Shown piece by piece: positions 1 to 13,982 of a DNA stretch of 64,000 nucleotides; position 1 is the stretch's first letter, and every line of letters starts with the position of its first letter. A program made the position numbers and the translations under genes. The stretch comes from Trichopria drosophilae (Eukaryota > Arthropoda > Insecta > Hymenoptera > Diapriidae): NCBI GenBank assembly GCA_030407085.1, contig CM059584.1, positions 134,344,001 to 134,408,000 on the forward strand, given 5' to 3'. The notes under the pieces were generated by a model, which was not told the DNA's origin, did no database searches, and worked only from the letters and a program-made list of their open reading frames with translations.

Positions 1-834
1 ATAACATACAAAATACATGAACAAAGCGTTATCACCATAGGCAATACCTTTTTTTATAAAAATGTTATAGACTTTTTCTCAGTTTATCACTATTTATAAG
101 TATAAAACTAGTGTTGGCGTGGTGCTTCGCTCGCTCAGAAACTTCGACCCTGTGGAGACTCGGCTATTCCTTAATACTCGTTCATTTACTAACAGCTTTC
201 AATGATATTATAAAATTATATCGATATTTAGGGGTCCAATCATATTTAGGTCCAAGTGGCTTGGATAGATATGTTACAACAATATAGTCTTTCTTATATG
301 TATGAAAATTGAAAATGAGGATTTTCAAAACTTCGACCCCGACAACAGGCCAGCCGAAGTATTAATAAATAAAAGTTGCAAAACACTTACTTCGTGCACT
401 TGTATTGTAATAGACTATTCGATGCATATTATATGTTTAACTGTGTTTTACTAATTACAGTCTGTATCATTATGATCTTATATATACAATATATATATAT
501 ATACATATAATTCGTCAAAAATATCTTGAAAGTGTCGAAAAGATCTCTGACGGATATCTTTTAGATATCTATAAGACATCTTTTAAATATATCGAAATAG
601 TTCTTTTCGTACCAAGTGCGTCAAAGAACTTATACGCCCGTAGGTGATCACCGCGCCTGAAGGGCTGGCGAAGACTACCCCTGGGGGGTAGCGGGTCGAA
701 ACGTCGAAATTTGATGAAAAACTATAGGGTAATTTTGATGCCCGAAGTGACGAAATTCAATACGTCCTCCAGACCTAAGGTCTGGGTCGAAGTAATATAA
801 TAAGGGTTTAATGTTAAACTGTAGTAGAGTCCTT
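1..834. other. intergenic, no gene seen
   Basis: I see no coding pattern. The stretch is AT-rich up to about 600, then has a GC-richer patch from about 620 to 790. The decamer acttcgaccc occurs near 143 and 330 and, inverted, near 783, which hints at a decayed transposon with inverted ends, but the intervening sequence does not confirm it. A short AT dinucleotide run lies near 485-505. Confidence 0.5.
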
Positions 835-1075
835 ACATACGTTACGTCCCACCATATTTTCCCGGTTCCGTCCCGTTATATTTACCTGGCGCCACTCACT
901 TTTTCCGTCATCTTGCGGGATGGGGCCTCAGGAAGGGCCTGCTGTGACGTCCCGAACGTAATACGACTGAGGGGAGTAGGAGAAGCCACGCTCCCCTTCT
1001 TTTGATAAATATAACGAGACGGAAGGGGAAGGCGCGGAACTAAGTGGGTAAATATACCGGGACGCTGCTGTATGT
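835..1075. mobile_element. MITE-like element, 241 bp, inverted ends
   Basis: The left end (acatacgttacgtcccacca at 835) and the reverse complement of the right end (acatacagcagcgtcccggt ending at 1075) match over about 30 bases with a few differences. The motif cccgttatatttacc also repeats internally in both orientations. The element is clearly richer in G+C than its surroundings. It encodes nothing plausible; the short ORFs on both strands mirror each other, as expected of a palindromic element. Superfamily not assigned. Confidence 0.6.
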
Positions 1076-4000
1076 GCAATTAAAACGTCTACAGAATATT
1101 ATGCTCAAAAAACAAAAGAAGCAACATTAAAAAGTGGGAAGTCTATACGAAGACTGGGCAAGTGACACTTCAATTAAGTTGAAGTAAAGAAATAATTGAT
1201 AAAACTGCTAACTAGATAGTAGGATGTAACACATTCATCGTTTGTAGTTAATTTTATCATCTAAATGATGACCTCGACAAATTAGTTAGCCAATCCTACT
1301 AATTTAATAGGAAAACCAACTATTCCTTTTTTTTACCTGTATATTTGTACTGAAACATACTTCTTTCACATTTAATAAGAATATATTTAGGTTTAAGATG
1401 GGCCTTTTAAAATTGATGTTTACTACTTGCTTTATAAAACAGTCACATGGCTGAGTAATAATATACATCATTCATTTATTGTACATGAAAAACCGAACAT
1501 TTTACATTGGGTTTTACAACCCAATTTTATAGTGATATGTAACAGTAATGGCCGTATATTTAGTGTGTTGTATTTAGATTCAGACAGAAACACGGGCATA
1601 TTAGACAAAACTTTGACTGCTGTCTGTAAGACTACCTGATTCCAGTATGCTTTTGTGGCCTAATTCTTTATTTTGGTGTCAGAATACCTGGTACGACCTG
1701 CACTTTTATTTGGAATTCGACCCTCGTCTTTATGATTGGTGATGCAGTTCTCCTGGGGGGGCTCGACTTTTTTAGTTTTTAAGCGGCAATTTAAATCTTG
1801 CCTTAATTTTAAATCGTGTACTCTGGTAATGATTAAGTACTTATGATTGCGATGATATTAACCATAATTAGGAGTATAACGAAGAAAAATTCACTTTTTT
1901 AGAATTCAACCATACGGTGAAAAGTCAAATACTTTCAGGATCAGTCCGTCTTTGCCGATGCTTAAATCTTATCTATTTTCCTCTTAAAAAAAAGTATACA
2001 CTTGTGAGCCTACGTCATTTAGCATCCCTTGGCTGCTGCATATGGCATCATTGTCCCTCTGACCCGTTCCCAGGATCTCTTCAGGACTCTCCAAATTGCA
2101 TCAGATGGTTCGGTTAATAAAGCATTTCTGGCTATCCTCATAACTAAGAAGAACTTCCTCATACGCATTTGTGAGCGTTTGTAACCTTTAGCCAGAGGTG
2201 TGCTGTGGAAATATAGCAGAATGTTTAAAATTTGAGTTCAAGTGCATAGAAAAAGTTTGCTTTCCAAGCAAATAATTTTCATTATTAAATATATTATTGA
2301 CGAGAGAAAGCATTATTGTTCTTAACAAAGATTGAGACCAAGGACGTCCACGGGGAGGGGAAAGAGGGGGCCGTGCCCCCTCCCCTCCCTCCTGGCCCGA
2401 CAGTGCATTTGTTAAATAGCTTTTATTAATTACTCGAACTTTTTCTTTTTTTCAACAGTTAAGAATTTCTTTAAAATTAGTGAATTTTAACGAGTTTAGG
2501 CTTTCTCTTCGAGAAACAGATTTCTTACTTTACCGTCCGATTTTTGCATGCTACAAAAAAAACGATTTCTTCGATGGATATTTTTATTTACAAATAAATA
2601 TAAAATAAAAAATATTTAAAATTATTCAAAAAATACGTGGGTTTTTTATAAACTATGGGTTTTTTATATATCTGCCAAATCCAAAAATTTCTTCAAAATG
2701 TCTAAACAAATGTGCATTCATTTCTTAGATAAATCAAAGTCATTTTTGCCTTATAAATTTGTGTAATGGCTATATTTTAAAGTATTTAAAAAAGATAAGT
2801 CAAATATCGTAATTTGTTATATTAAAATGTTGATGAATTCATTTATGCATTAACATATTTAGTCTTTAGAAGCTTACGTTTTATATTTAATATTCTATGG
2901 ATGCTTCTTTTAACACCCTAATTCTAATTTTGAGGTGATTTAACCACTTGTCAGCAAACAAAAATTATTTTTACCGCTTGAAGGTAGATCACCCACAATC
3001 TTTTTATTTTTTTTTCTTGTATGTCATTATTTTTTGCTTTATTTCCTGATTATTTTATTCTTCACCTTCCTTATTTAACTTCTTTTCCTGCATCATTTTA
3101 TGTTATCTTTCTTTTAACTGTCTTTTTTAACTTAAATCTAACGAATTCGAAAGTTTTTCTACATTTTAACATTTGCCAAAAATAGTCTGATATGGGCTTA
3201 AAATAAAAATTTCCCTAGTTTTTGCTGATTAGTACTCCACTGAACTAAGAGGACAAAAAATAGTAATTGTAGTGCTAAAGGGTTAAAGAAAACTTACAAA
3301 TAATTTTTGTTCTTGTCACAATAAAAAAAAGTTGATGAAAGTGCCAAAAGTTGTTGTGATTTACAACAAAGTAATCACGAAAATTTATCATAAATAATAA
3401 TTATTTCTTAATTTTGTTCATACTAGTTATACATAATACAAATATTTCTGTTTTCGATTTTGACATTTTTTCCTTGAATGATAGTTCGAGCTAAAATTAA
3501 AAAAAAATAGTAAATTTGTCAAATTTTGCTAACCTTTTTATTACTAACATTTCAACTAATTAATTAGTTCCAACTTTAATCATTTTTCATAGAGAAAATT
3601 AGATTTTAACTATGAACATAATCCCCGATTTTATCTATACATATTAAAAATAGAAGTTTAATAGCTTTTACTATTTTAATAAGAAATCTCAAGTTGTACA
3701 CCATGAATAGAAATATATCACTATATTAATGAGATTGCAGTTTTAAAAATGTGAAGAAGTCACTTGTAGCAGAGATTAGTTAGAACATTGACTTAAAAAA
3801 TGTAATTCTTGGATAATATTTTGAATATTTCGGATATCAAATTATATGTAATTGGGTATTTGTATTTCGATATCACAATATCGGTGTTTCACGTAATACT
3901 CTATAATATGACATTCTCTCCGTGCTTTTTATAAAAATGTTATAGATTTATCTTGTAACATATTTTATTAGTGTTACGAGATTGTACTATTTTTTTGTGA

Positions 4001-4200
4001 TACATAAAATATAACAAAAACAAATTACTTTTTTAAAAAAATTTAAGTAATAGTTATTCATTTTAAACATATTTACTTGAAGCATTTATTAATACAGTCA
4101 ATTTTATCTATAAGTTCTATTCGTTATAAAATAATAACATAGTCATAAATAAATTCCCTGTAAATCAGATATATTATTTTATGATATTTTTAAAAATCTC
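1076..4200. other. intergenic, AT-rich, no gene seen
   Basis: No ORF here resembles a protein I recognise. A GC-rich patch at 2335-2405, containing a pairable ggggaggggaaagaggggg / ccccctcccctccctcc segment, stands out from very AT-rich flanks. A phrase near 55-75 (ttttttataaaaatgttatag) recurs near 3928-3950, suggesting dispersed repeat debris. Confidence 0.5.
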
Positions 4201-4570
4201 AAGGCGGCTTTTAAGTCTCGACTGATAAGGCGGTTATTTTCGATTAAAACAGTAAATAAAAAAATGACAGAATTTTCAAAATTTGGGCTCTGTAAGGGCA
4301 ATTCCAATTACTATAGGTTTCCTAGAAAGTACAAAGACATTAATTCAGAACTGACTGAGAATTTTAGGAAATAAATAAAATACACTTACTTCCCAAATTC
4401 TCGGTGAGTTCTCAATTAATTTCTTTTGCAGTTGTTTAGTCTATAGTAACTACAATTGCCCTTACACAGTCCAAATTTGAAAAATTTATTGAGTCGTCTT
4501 TAATTTTCCTTTTTTTTTTGTAGTGAAACTTCCTACATCATCGGCTGACCACTTTAAAACCCCTTTAAAC
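4201..4570. mobile_element. palindromic MITE, family A copy 1
   Basis: The two halves are approximate reverse complements. The left arm has gactgataaggcggttatttt and ggctctgtaagggcaattcc; the right arm has tgtagtgaaacttcctacatcatcggctg and aattgcccttacacagtcc in the opposite sense. The centre holds a short inverted core around gagaattttaggaaataaat. The same family recurs at 15582-15935 and 41867-42121. No coding capacity. The right edge reads ctttaaa; the ends are more eroded than in copy 2. Confidence 0.7.
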
Positions 4571-7500
4571 GTAAATTAAAAAATAATAATTTGGTCATTT
4601 TTTAAATTGGCCGCTTAGAAACTCAGATCAGTACTACTGACTTAATACAACTAATTATAATTGTTATAAATATCTTCAGACGCTAACTTTTTCCTATAAT
4701 ATTTCTTGACATACTTATATCCTTGCCTTACTAATTAATTTTTTAAAATTGAGTGGTACATATCCTTATATTGTTTTCGAGGTCGCTCTTCAAGATTCCG
4801 AAATCAAAATTGAGTTTCAGTCATCAGTAATTCCAATATGGCGCCGAATTTTTTTAAAAATGTCCAAAAAATTGGGAAATATTTATTCTTTCCAATTTTT
4901 TGTCGAGGCATTAGAATATTAGGATTCTATTGAAACTCTGAAAGGTGAATAAAACACTACAATTTTCAGAAAAAAAAAATTACTTTTATACCCTACATCA
5001 TTCTAATGACCTCAAAATAGTCGAAAAATTGTTGAAATTCCCTGGACGCTTTAACTCAAAAACTACGATCTGCATTAAAACAAATGCTAAGAGTGAAGAG
5101 TTGTTAGAATATATCGAGAAATATCCTGGATTTTTTCGACATTTTTTTCATAATTGGAATTTATTTCCAAAAAATTACGACAAAACTTGCCTGTATTCTT
5201 TGATGAATTCTAAAAATTGTTTGTTATTTGCAATTTTTTCCAAATGTTGAGAGTTTTCGAGAAAAAAATCCTAAGCTATAATATATGAAATAGATTTTCT
5301 CAAAAACTATCAACCTTTCGGAAAAAGTGCAAAAGAAAACAAACTCTTAGAATTCATCAGAGAATACACTAAATTTTTTCAGAATCTTAGAAAATACATT
5401 ATAATTAAAAAAAAATTTTGAAAAAAGAATTCCTCAAAGGAATCTAACAAAATTCCGTGATATTTCTAGATGAATTCTGAAAACTTCTCATTCTTACCAT
5501 TTTTTTTTAAATGGCTATTTTATTACATTGTGGTATAACTTTTTTAACACATTCAGCAATTACTTGACATCTTTTGTATAGTTGTACTACGACCTAAGGA
5601 ACAAAAAAATACTGCATGATGATATGTGTGCTTATTAATAAGAAAGAGTTAGAAAATACAAAAATATTGAGAACTTTTTCCGAAAATAGATTTTGCGTGA
5701 ATATTTATGCAAAAACTTTTTTAAAATTCTGTTTAACTAAAAATTTGAAGGTGTATCTTATTATATATGAAAAATACTACAAAATGGCGTTGCGCGACAA
5801 AGGGGACCACTTCGGGAAAAGTTTTTTTAACATTTTGATTTATATAATACTATACTAAGTACCCGATACTCGTTTAAAAAAATCTTTGACTTGGCACAAC
5901 TTGCTATCGACTTCAAATGATTTTTCACAAAGGACTCCTGGTAAATTATACTTCAATAAATATAGTTTCAAAAAATATCTTTTTTTATTTTTATCTGAAC
6001 ACAACATATGAGGGGTCAAATTTTACAGATAACAATGACAAAAAAAAGAGTGGCGCCACATTTTTCTTACTCTTTATAGGTATATAAAAGCAACAAAATT
6101 CTATTTTTTCTGCAGTCAAGTATAAAAGGTTTTAGAAATATGCTTGCACCATTTTTATTTTTTTTTATCTTAGAATACACATATTCACATAGAATGATGC
6201 ACAGTTTTTTATTATACATGTGATTTATTATATATTATCACATTTTAACTTCGTCAATACTTTTTAACTAAACACAGGATTTTTCGAAATAAAGTTAGGA
6301 GTTTTACTTTATTCGTTTTTTCTAGAATATCGTAAACATTTTCTGGGGGGATTCGCTTTTTGTATTTCCAGCAGGTGACAGTTGGAATTTGACCGTTTTA
6401 TACCTAGTCTGCATTGGTCTTTTTAGTGTTTCGGAAAAGGTACTTTCGTTTTATGTTTTATTCGACATGATCTTTAGGATGCGAGTTTGAAAGCTCGTGC
6501 TTTTCCAACCTTCAAATTTTTTGTTCACCTGCAAAAATTTATCAAATCGGACACATCTAAAATTGATTTCAATCAGATCAGTGTTTTGAAACCAGGCTCG
6601 ATCTTAAACAGGGTTTGAAATTGGCTCATATCGAACGAAAACCCGATCGCTTCTTGATAAAAAATTAATCATAGATCCTGTTAAAATGAATATTTATTTA
6701 TAATTAAACTTATTTGCAATCTTACATTTGTAAATAAAATTTAATTCAAATTCGTAATTAAATACTATATTTTAATCAATATTATTTAACATTAAAAATT
6801 TCAAGTTTGAATTGTAACAAACAATCTCATCTGTCTGCAAATAGAAAATAAAAATTTCCTAGGAAACGAAAGAGTTGAAATTAGATCAATATATCAGATA
6901 ACTTTTTAGCAGTTTCTCTTACGATTTATTTTTCGAAACTTGATCGCGTTTTCGTTTAATATGGGCCCGTATCAATTCTCGGTTAAAATACAAGTTTGTT
7001 TCAAAAAAACTGTATCATATATTCCATAAACTTCCTTTAACCTAGGGAGTCCATTCATAGTATATTTGTTTAAGCCATGACAAATTCCATTGAAGCAAAT
7101 TGAAGTTGGAAAATATGCGCTTGATTAGATTCCAAATGCTTCGATTTTCGAAAAACATGTTCGCCATATTGGATTCGCCATTTTGTAATGTCTTATTTAT
7201 AATGAGCAACCTCAAGACCGCCGAGTTACAAGTTTCAAGCAAACAGGTTCGATTTTTGAAAAATTTGTCCTCTATATTGTATCCGCCATTTTGAATGTTC
7301 AAAATCGAATATCATATTCGTAATCTACGACCCGAAAAACCTCTGGGTATCGATTTTCAATCGATTTCAATAGCTTTGTATGCAAAAATGGCCCAAAGAC
7401 GATGTGTTGCTTCATGACTAAGATTTTGACATAATCGTAAAAACAACAATTTTTGAGAGCTTGTAACTTTTTATTGACATTATGATCTTGAAAACGACTA

Positions 7501-10500
7501 AGGGCCCGTTGTTTATTATTTCTTAGACTAACTAGAAATGGACCGGTTTTTAAATTGTCTAAATTATTGACTTCATTACACTAATTTAGGACATATCTAA
7601 GACTTCCGATTTTACCACATTTGAGGTTATGTAAGGTGGTGGTTATTTAAGTATGTAGTAACAGTAAGTGGAACAATGTTATAGTCTTATTTACTACCCA
7701 AATAGTTAATTTAACTATTTTTCGTATGTTTTTTTCTGTAAAATGATTCCATTAACTACTTTTTTTCTATGTTACTGATACCAAAACTGATACCAAAACT
7801 GATACCATAACTTTTCCATCGTTCTAGAAATTCGACGAGCATACGTGGCAACGTTTATTACCAACTATCGATTTTTACTTTTTGAGTTTCGAATCAAACG
7901 AATCACAAGGAAATATTTTGGAAAAAAACGCCAAAGTGTTTTTAAAGTTCTTCAATATTCACATCAACTCTGGTATTATTAAAAAATGTATTATATTTTT
8001 TTAATGAAAATATTCGTTTTTAAATATATTAATGTATTTCTTTTTTCTACTTCACAAAAAATGCATCTCACTTTCCGGTGCGTTGACGGTCAGGTCACAA
8101 ACAGGAATCTTTCGAAAAAAAATAATATCCTGCTGTTAGAAGCACATCGATTCCTAGAAAACGACATTAGAGACTCGTCATGGCGACATTTTCCCACGCC
8201 ACGGCCACATTTTCGCGACAGTTTCCCGTAATTGTATACTAAAAAATGAATTCAGCTGTTTTTCGACTACGTGTCAAAAGAGAAATCTTGGTCATTAGCG
8301 ATTTTTCAAGACCAAATGCCACACAGTTTTCTTTTCAACGTACAAACAATATTTTTTTAAAATTAATTATAATTATTAGTTTTTACAGAAGTACTTCAAT
8401 TTACGCCCTTGATTCAAAAATGACTATGCATGGAACAAATAGTTTATTTTATAAAAACGCACAATAGTATTTATATTTTCTTTAATGTAAATCTTAAATG
8501 ATGATTGAAACGTATTCGGAAACATTTAGTATTTCTACGATTGGTTGAGTTCATTATTATTCCTTTAATTGAAGAAATAATATTTTAATATATCAGTTTA
8601 TCAAAATGAGAATCAATTAAATCGAAGCACTTGATATTAAATACTGTTTATTGATCGTAAATATTAATATTCTAAGTTAATTCTGTTGTTAATCATTACA
8701 CTATTTTTTTTAATTTGAAAAAGAAGAATGTTTATTTTTATCGTAAACATTTTTTGATGAATTCAAGTAAAAAAATGAATGTTCAAACGACACTTCTGTT
8801 TATGAACATTCATTATTTCATATTTTAAGCAATTTAATCACTTAAATTTAATATTTTACGCATTAACTTCGGAATACGTCATTCTACTAAGTTTTAATCC
8901 TGGTGTATACTAACGTATTTTTCTGCACTAGTGATAACGAAAATTGACGAAATTTCATGATGAAAACCTTACAAAATAAACAAAATACCAAAATTATAAT
9001 AAATGTAAAATTGATCTAATAAAAATACATATTTTATGTATTTTTTGTCCAAAATTATTTGTTTTCCAGAAAAATACAAATAATTATAAAAGACCCAAAA
9101 TTTATGTTTTTCCGCAATTATCTGTAAACGTTCAAAGTTTTGAAAATTCGTTTATTAAACTGTACACAAAATACACATCTAATACACAAAAATTTTTCAA
9201 AAAATTACCAATACCGACATTATTCTAAAAAAGAAAAAGTTACACTAACTCGGATTTAAAATGTATGTATGACTTCTATAAACTGAACCTCGAACCAATA
9301 GTTATTAGTAAAGATCAAATCATTTTGGTGTAATTTTCACGGTGCTTCTGTTTTTTTGACCTCGGCAACTAAAAACTAATATAATTTTAAAGGTGAAATG
9401 CATCCGACATAATATTGTACCCTAATTAGATGTACAATTATTATTGAAATCACTTTTCGAAATACCCAGTAATTTAAAAAGGTAATTACGAAATATCGTG
9501 AATTGTTTTTTTTTATAGTTAAAAAAGGCATTTTCGTAATCAACGTATCAAAAGACGTAATTACACTTTAAATTGGTTTATTTGTATTGGAATTTAATTT
9601 TGGAATACGTTGTTGCCTTCAAAAGAAAGCTTTGTATTAGTTTTGAAAAATGCCTATCGATATTTTAGCTTTGAACGACTCAAAATGTCTCAATTGAAAC
9701 ACCTAGTAAACATTTTTTGTAAATGTGTGCGTCTGTGTATCTATTTTTTTTATAGTACTTCGTGACATACTGGATGCAATTTTTAATATTTGTTAATGAA
9801 ATTTTGCACACTTTTCAGGTTATCTATTAGCAAGGAAATTTGTTTAGTTTCTAAATTATTCGTTTTTTTGGGTATAACTCGTTTCGTAAGAATCCTGACG
9901 AATGACAATATCAGACGAAATATATGTCGAAAAAATATACAATTTGTCATATTATTATTATTATTAATATTTACAGTAAGAAAGCTTACAGCTTATTTGC
10001 TGATTACAAAATAAGTCGAATTGTAATTGCACTCTTTGAGTATAAATGTAATAACAACAACCACAAAAAAATCACAGCATATATTAAGTTTTTTATACAA
10101 TTTTAGGTTAATAATATTTTGTTTTATGCATAAGCTACTGTTTAAAAAGTCTATATAAAATATAAGCAAACGAAAAATTATTTTGATAATTATAAACAGA
10201 TGTTTTCTTATCTACACATATCATGTGTATTCAAAATAAGTATCGATTTAAAACAAAGCGTCTTCTTGAAGCCTCCTATACAATACGAAGCTAAATTACG
10301 TTTCAACGATTTTAAAATTAGCCAATTGTTAGTACACCATGTACAAAATAAAATGTACTAGGTTAAAAATGTGCGTGATTATTTAAAGACATCATTATAA
10401 TTTTTATATCGAGAAGCCAAACTCTAATTACAATGTTTAATCTACACAATTTAAAAATAAGAAATGAATAAGTTAGTAAATATAAAAAAGACGCTGACAT

Positions 10501-11413
10501 GTAATCGAAAAAAAAAATGTTCTCTAAAGGAAAAAACGTAAAGTTTATGTTTTTGGGTTTTTATTCAAAATGTCGACCAAGATTCGTCTAATGTCAAATT
10601 CTATCATCATATTAATAATGCGGAATAAAAAATATACCGAAAACGAATAATTTATGTTCCTTTTTACTTCGAACATACAGTTTTTTCCAAGGCTAATTAA
10701 ATTTTGTTTTTGTTGATTCAATTTTGATTTGCCCTATACTAAAATTTATACTTTTTCAGTTTTAAATGCACTTGAGGTCTGTATTAGTTGTACAACTGGA
10801 GGAAGTTCAAAATTTGTTAACAGTACAAAACTGTTACGTAAGTATATTGTTTTAATAAGCATGTAAGTTTAAACAAATTTATTCTAATTAAATTCAACAA
10901 TCATGTGATATACTACAGAAAAATACGATCTGAAATGTAATTATTTACAATCACGATTTACTCGATCAAAAACAGACGTTATGTTAGATTAAGAGAAACA
11001 AAATAACAACAAAACTAAATACTTCACCTCAAGCATAGTAAATGTATCCATTCGAAAATATTAAAATGCAGACAAAGCCAATTTTTATAAAACCAGAAAA
11101 ATTATCAATGATAACAAATTCTTGGTGGAAAATATGATTAATTTTCTAAAATGAAAATCTTTTTTATTCTATTTATTTCCACCAATTGCAGTAGCTATAT
11201 TTATATATCTTGAAGAGTAAATTGAAAATATTCATATGCGAAAATGTTTACAAGTCTTAGAAAAATTTAAACTCTAATTAGTACAAATAATCGCTATTTC
11301 GATACACCGTATGCAAAATCCATAAATATTTCAATATTCAACCAATTAACAAGTTGTTATTCAAATCGACCACTACAATGTGTATTTCATTTAAATTAAT
11401 ACCGTAATATTGA
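4571..11413. other. intergenic, AT-rich, repeat debris
   Basis: Nearly 7 kb without a supportable gene. ORFs of 60-101 codons exist (for example 4945-5250) but are low complexity and rich in Phe, Asn and Lys, as expected by chance in this base composition. A perfect short direct repeat (ctgataccaaaa) lies at about 7778-7812. The segment 7030-7400 contains degenerate units described separately. Confidence 0.5.
7030..7400. repeat. degenerate units of the 36-41 kb transposon end repeat
   Basis: Two units each carry an (a/g)ttcgccatattggattcgccatttt-like phrase followed by ttcaaaat, a cgtaatc.acgacc phrase and upstream tttcaagc-type sequence, in the order seen in the about 120-bp repeats at 40.4-41.1 kb. 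Divergence is high. This is either an old fragment of that element or an older satellite-like repeat from which the element ends were built. Confidence 0.5.
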
Positions 11414-11423
11414 TATATAAATA
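11414..11423 (+). promoter_or_regulatory. TATA box of the SDR gene
   Basis: TATATAAATA lies about 30 bases before a gtgacagtcaat initiator-like stretch at 11442-11453. A probable 5'UTR exon follows, ending at a donor (ttttag|gtacgt) near 11495. Its acceptor is ttctagctgcag at about 11701-11712, just before the start codon at 11734. The assignment rests on position and motif only. Confidence 0.55.
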
Positions 11424-11733
11424 TCCCTTCCATGATTCACAAGTGACAGTCAATAACCTCTGCTGCAGTTGAGAAGTTGTTCATCCTCCTTTTAGGTACG
11501 TAAAATTGCATCTTTGTACTTTTTTTATTGAACTATAACTAATTAAATCATTGAATTAAGTGAAAAATATTTTGTATTTGCTTTTAATATTTTTACTTAA
11601 TAATTTTAATTATTTGATCTTTTATTGAATATTTAATACAATTTTTGAGTAAATTGGAGTATTTTAATATTCATTTGTTTTCATTTCATTGACTGATTAT
11701 TTCTAGCTGCAGGTCCCAATTTATTTGTTTACG

Positions 11734-13982
11734 ATGGCAGACGAGAGGCAAAATATCGAAACGTCAAGGGTAAAAATTTAAATCAATATTATTGACTCCT
11801 TATTTATTTTTATTATTCCTAAAATTGTATTGATAAACTATTGTGTTATCTGCATTGAATGTCAAAAATCTTTTAAACGCAAACAATTTCTAGTGTCATT
11901 GCTATTTCTGTTTGGTGCAAATAATATTAATACACCCGTACGTAACCTCTTGATATTTATTTTACATTTTAATTTCTCAAGTGTTAAAAATAACAATTTT
12001 AAGTCGCTTTTGGAATATTTTATCTTAGTAAAATGTAGTTAATAACTATTTGTAAATATTTAACGAAAACGCAACAATAAATGGTTTGCTAAATTATCTT
12101 AACGCTGTGTTACGTAAGCTCTTAACTAAAACCAGTTATTATTTTCAAACTTCAAATTTTATAAATTTTCAAATAAACGTTGTTATTGTAAATTTATGGT
12201 GAAAGGGTTTTCGACCTAATTTTGTTACACAGACAATATTGTTATTGTTCTACATAAGTGTGTTAGTGTGGTAGGAATTGATTTACATAACAATACTTTT
12301 TAAAATGTATGACATAAACCGAAATTTTAAAACTTTAAACCTGAAATATGCTAACCTGGTTTGTTTAAAACGTCACGTAGTAACCTAATAATTATGCTAG
12401 AGCGCGTTATTTAGCCTCTAAACGTCATATTATTTACGTTTTCTTTGTATAATATCTACACAAAGTAAATATATATTTTTCAATTGCAAAATTTAAAAAA
12501 GCTATTTGACATTCTTGTTACTGTTATACAATATTTTCACTCCCTATTCGTTTTTTAACAATTTCGACAACCTTTACGTAGTACTAGTTGTGATATACTG
12601 TGATAATAAAAAATATATTGACTACCAGGGCACAAAAATAAAAAGTCTAACAGGAAAAGTTGCCGTCGTAACTGGGGCTTGTGGTGGAATCGGTCAATGT
12701 CTAGTAAAGTCCCTTGTGGAGGAAACTGGCATGACAGTTGTCGGTTTATCCAATCGAGAAAAAAAACTCCAGGAAATGATGGAAACTCTCCAGGGTTCGT
12801 TTCATTTCATTCTTTGCGATCTTGAACAAGAAGCAGACATTCTCGAGGCCTTCCAAAAAATTGAAGAACAATTCCGGAGGGTGGATGTTTTGGTAAACTG
12901 CGCTGGATACATGGCCACAGAACGAATTATTGGTAATGTTTTTATTAATTTTAATTTTTTCCTCTGAAATTATTTTTGAAAAAAATTATATGGTTACATA
13001 TACAACAGGAATTGACTTTTGTAAAAATTAAGCTGCGTAGCAACCAGGAAGTGAAACGGTTCATTTTTTTCAGCAATTAATTCTGTAAATTATCACTAAT
13101 AACATCAATTTATTACGATACTTTTCAGAGGGAACAACAGCAAACTTCAGGACAATGTTAAATATTAATGTACTTGCCGTTGCGATTTGTACAAGGGAAG
13201 CAGTAAAGTTGATGAGAAAACGAGATAACTATGGACACATTATTTGTATGAATAGGTAAGAACTAAGACTCATTTTCATTTATTTTCCTAGTAGAATTTG
13301 AATATTGTTCAGCCTTGCCTTTCACAAACAGTCTGTAGAATATTAGAGTTAATTGTTGAAATAAATCGAATTATATTTTGAGATACGTAATCCTTGGTTT
13401 ATTTCTTTGTTTTCCAGTCTGTCAGGCCATAATGCAAGTTCGATTACAGTGCCAATAAGTTTGTATGCCGCCAGTAAATATGCAATTACAGGAATGTGTG
13501 AATCAATTCGGGCTGAACTTAATGCACTAAAATCATCGAAAATCAAACTGACTGTAAGTTATACATTTCCTTATGATTTATATGTATTTTATTTTTCTTA
13601 TGCATGTAGTAAATAAACTTTTCGATGTACTACTTCCTCGCAAATAAAAATTCTGATAACACTGTTTCGATGTCTTAGTTCAAACTTTTCTGTTTTAGAG
13701 TATCAGCCCAGGTGGATGCAAAACCGACATGATAATGAAGTTTGGTGTTCACAAAAAAGATTTCCCTTATGCGCCCTTATTGGACCCTGAAGATATTCGA
13801 GATGCTATTTTATATGCCCTGGGTACACCACGACATGTCCATGTAAGTATAAACTTATTGTAGCAAAATTTGATTAAATTCTGTAATTTCTGAGATCGTA
13901 AAATTTGTAGGTTAACGAGGTAATGCTTGAAACACCACTGCACTACACGCCAAAGGAGGATGACATGGAAAAAACGGAATGA
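11734..13982 (+). CDS. short-chain dehydrogenase/reductase (farnesol dehydrogenase / DHRS11-like), six coding exons
   Basis: This encodes a classical NAD(P)-dependent SDR of 272 residues, the usual size for single-domain insect farnesol-dehydrogenase-like or DHRS11-like enzymes, which oxidise or reduce small alcohols and ketones in the cytosol. Coding exons are 11734-11769, 12629-12932, 13129-13255, 13418-13553, 13699-13842 and 13911-13982; all junctions are GT-AG and the phases agree (819 nt in total). Visible motifs are the Rossmann glycine motif TGACGGIG near residue 24, VNCAG in place of the common NNAG, a catalytic Ser in NSLSGH, the YAASK active-site Tyr/Lys, and the SPGG turn. The ATG was chosen because exon 1 (MADERQNIETSR) joins exon 2 in frame after a 5'UTR acceptor. 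No stop or frameshift was found. The physiological substrate cannot be read from the sequence; a juvenile-hormone-pathway role is only one possibility. Confidence 0.88.

Noticed and set aside
120..170. Possible tRNA or structured RNA around gcgtggtgcttcgctcgctc
   Set aside because: No cloverleaf, no TTC loop motif and no CCA-proximal acceptor pairing could be formed.
4945..5250. 101-codon + strand ORF
   Set aside because: Low complexity, no recognisable motif, no splice or promoter context; typical chance ORF in AT-rich DNA.
12506..12967. Starting the SDR protein at an ATG within the 153-codon ORF upstream of exon 2
   Set aside because: The extra N-terminus is intron sequence rich in Phe, Leu and Asn. 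A good acceptor at 12627-12628 joins exon 2 in frame to the short exon at 11734-11769.
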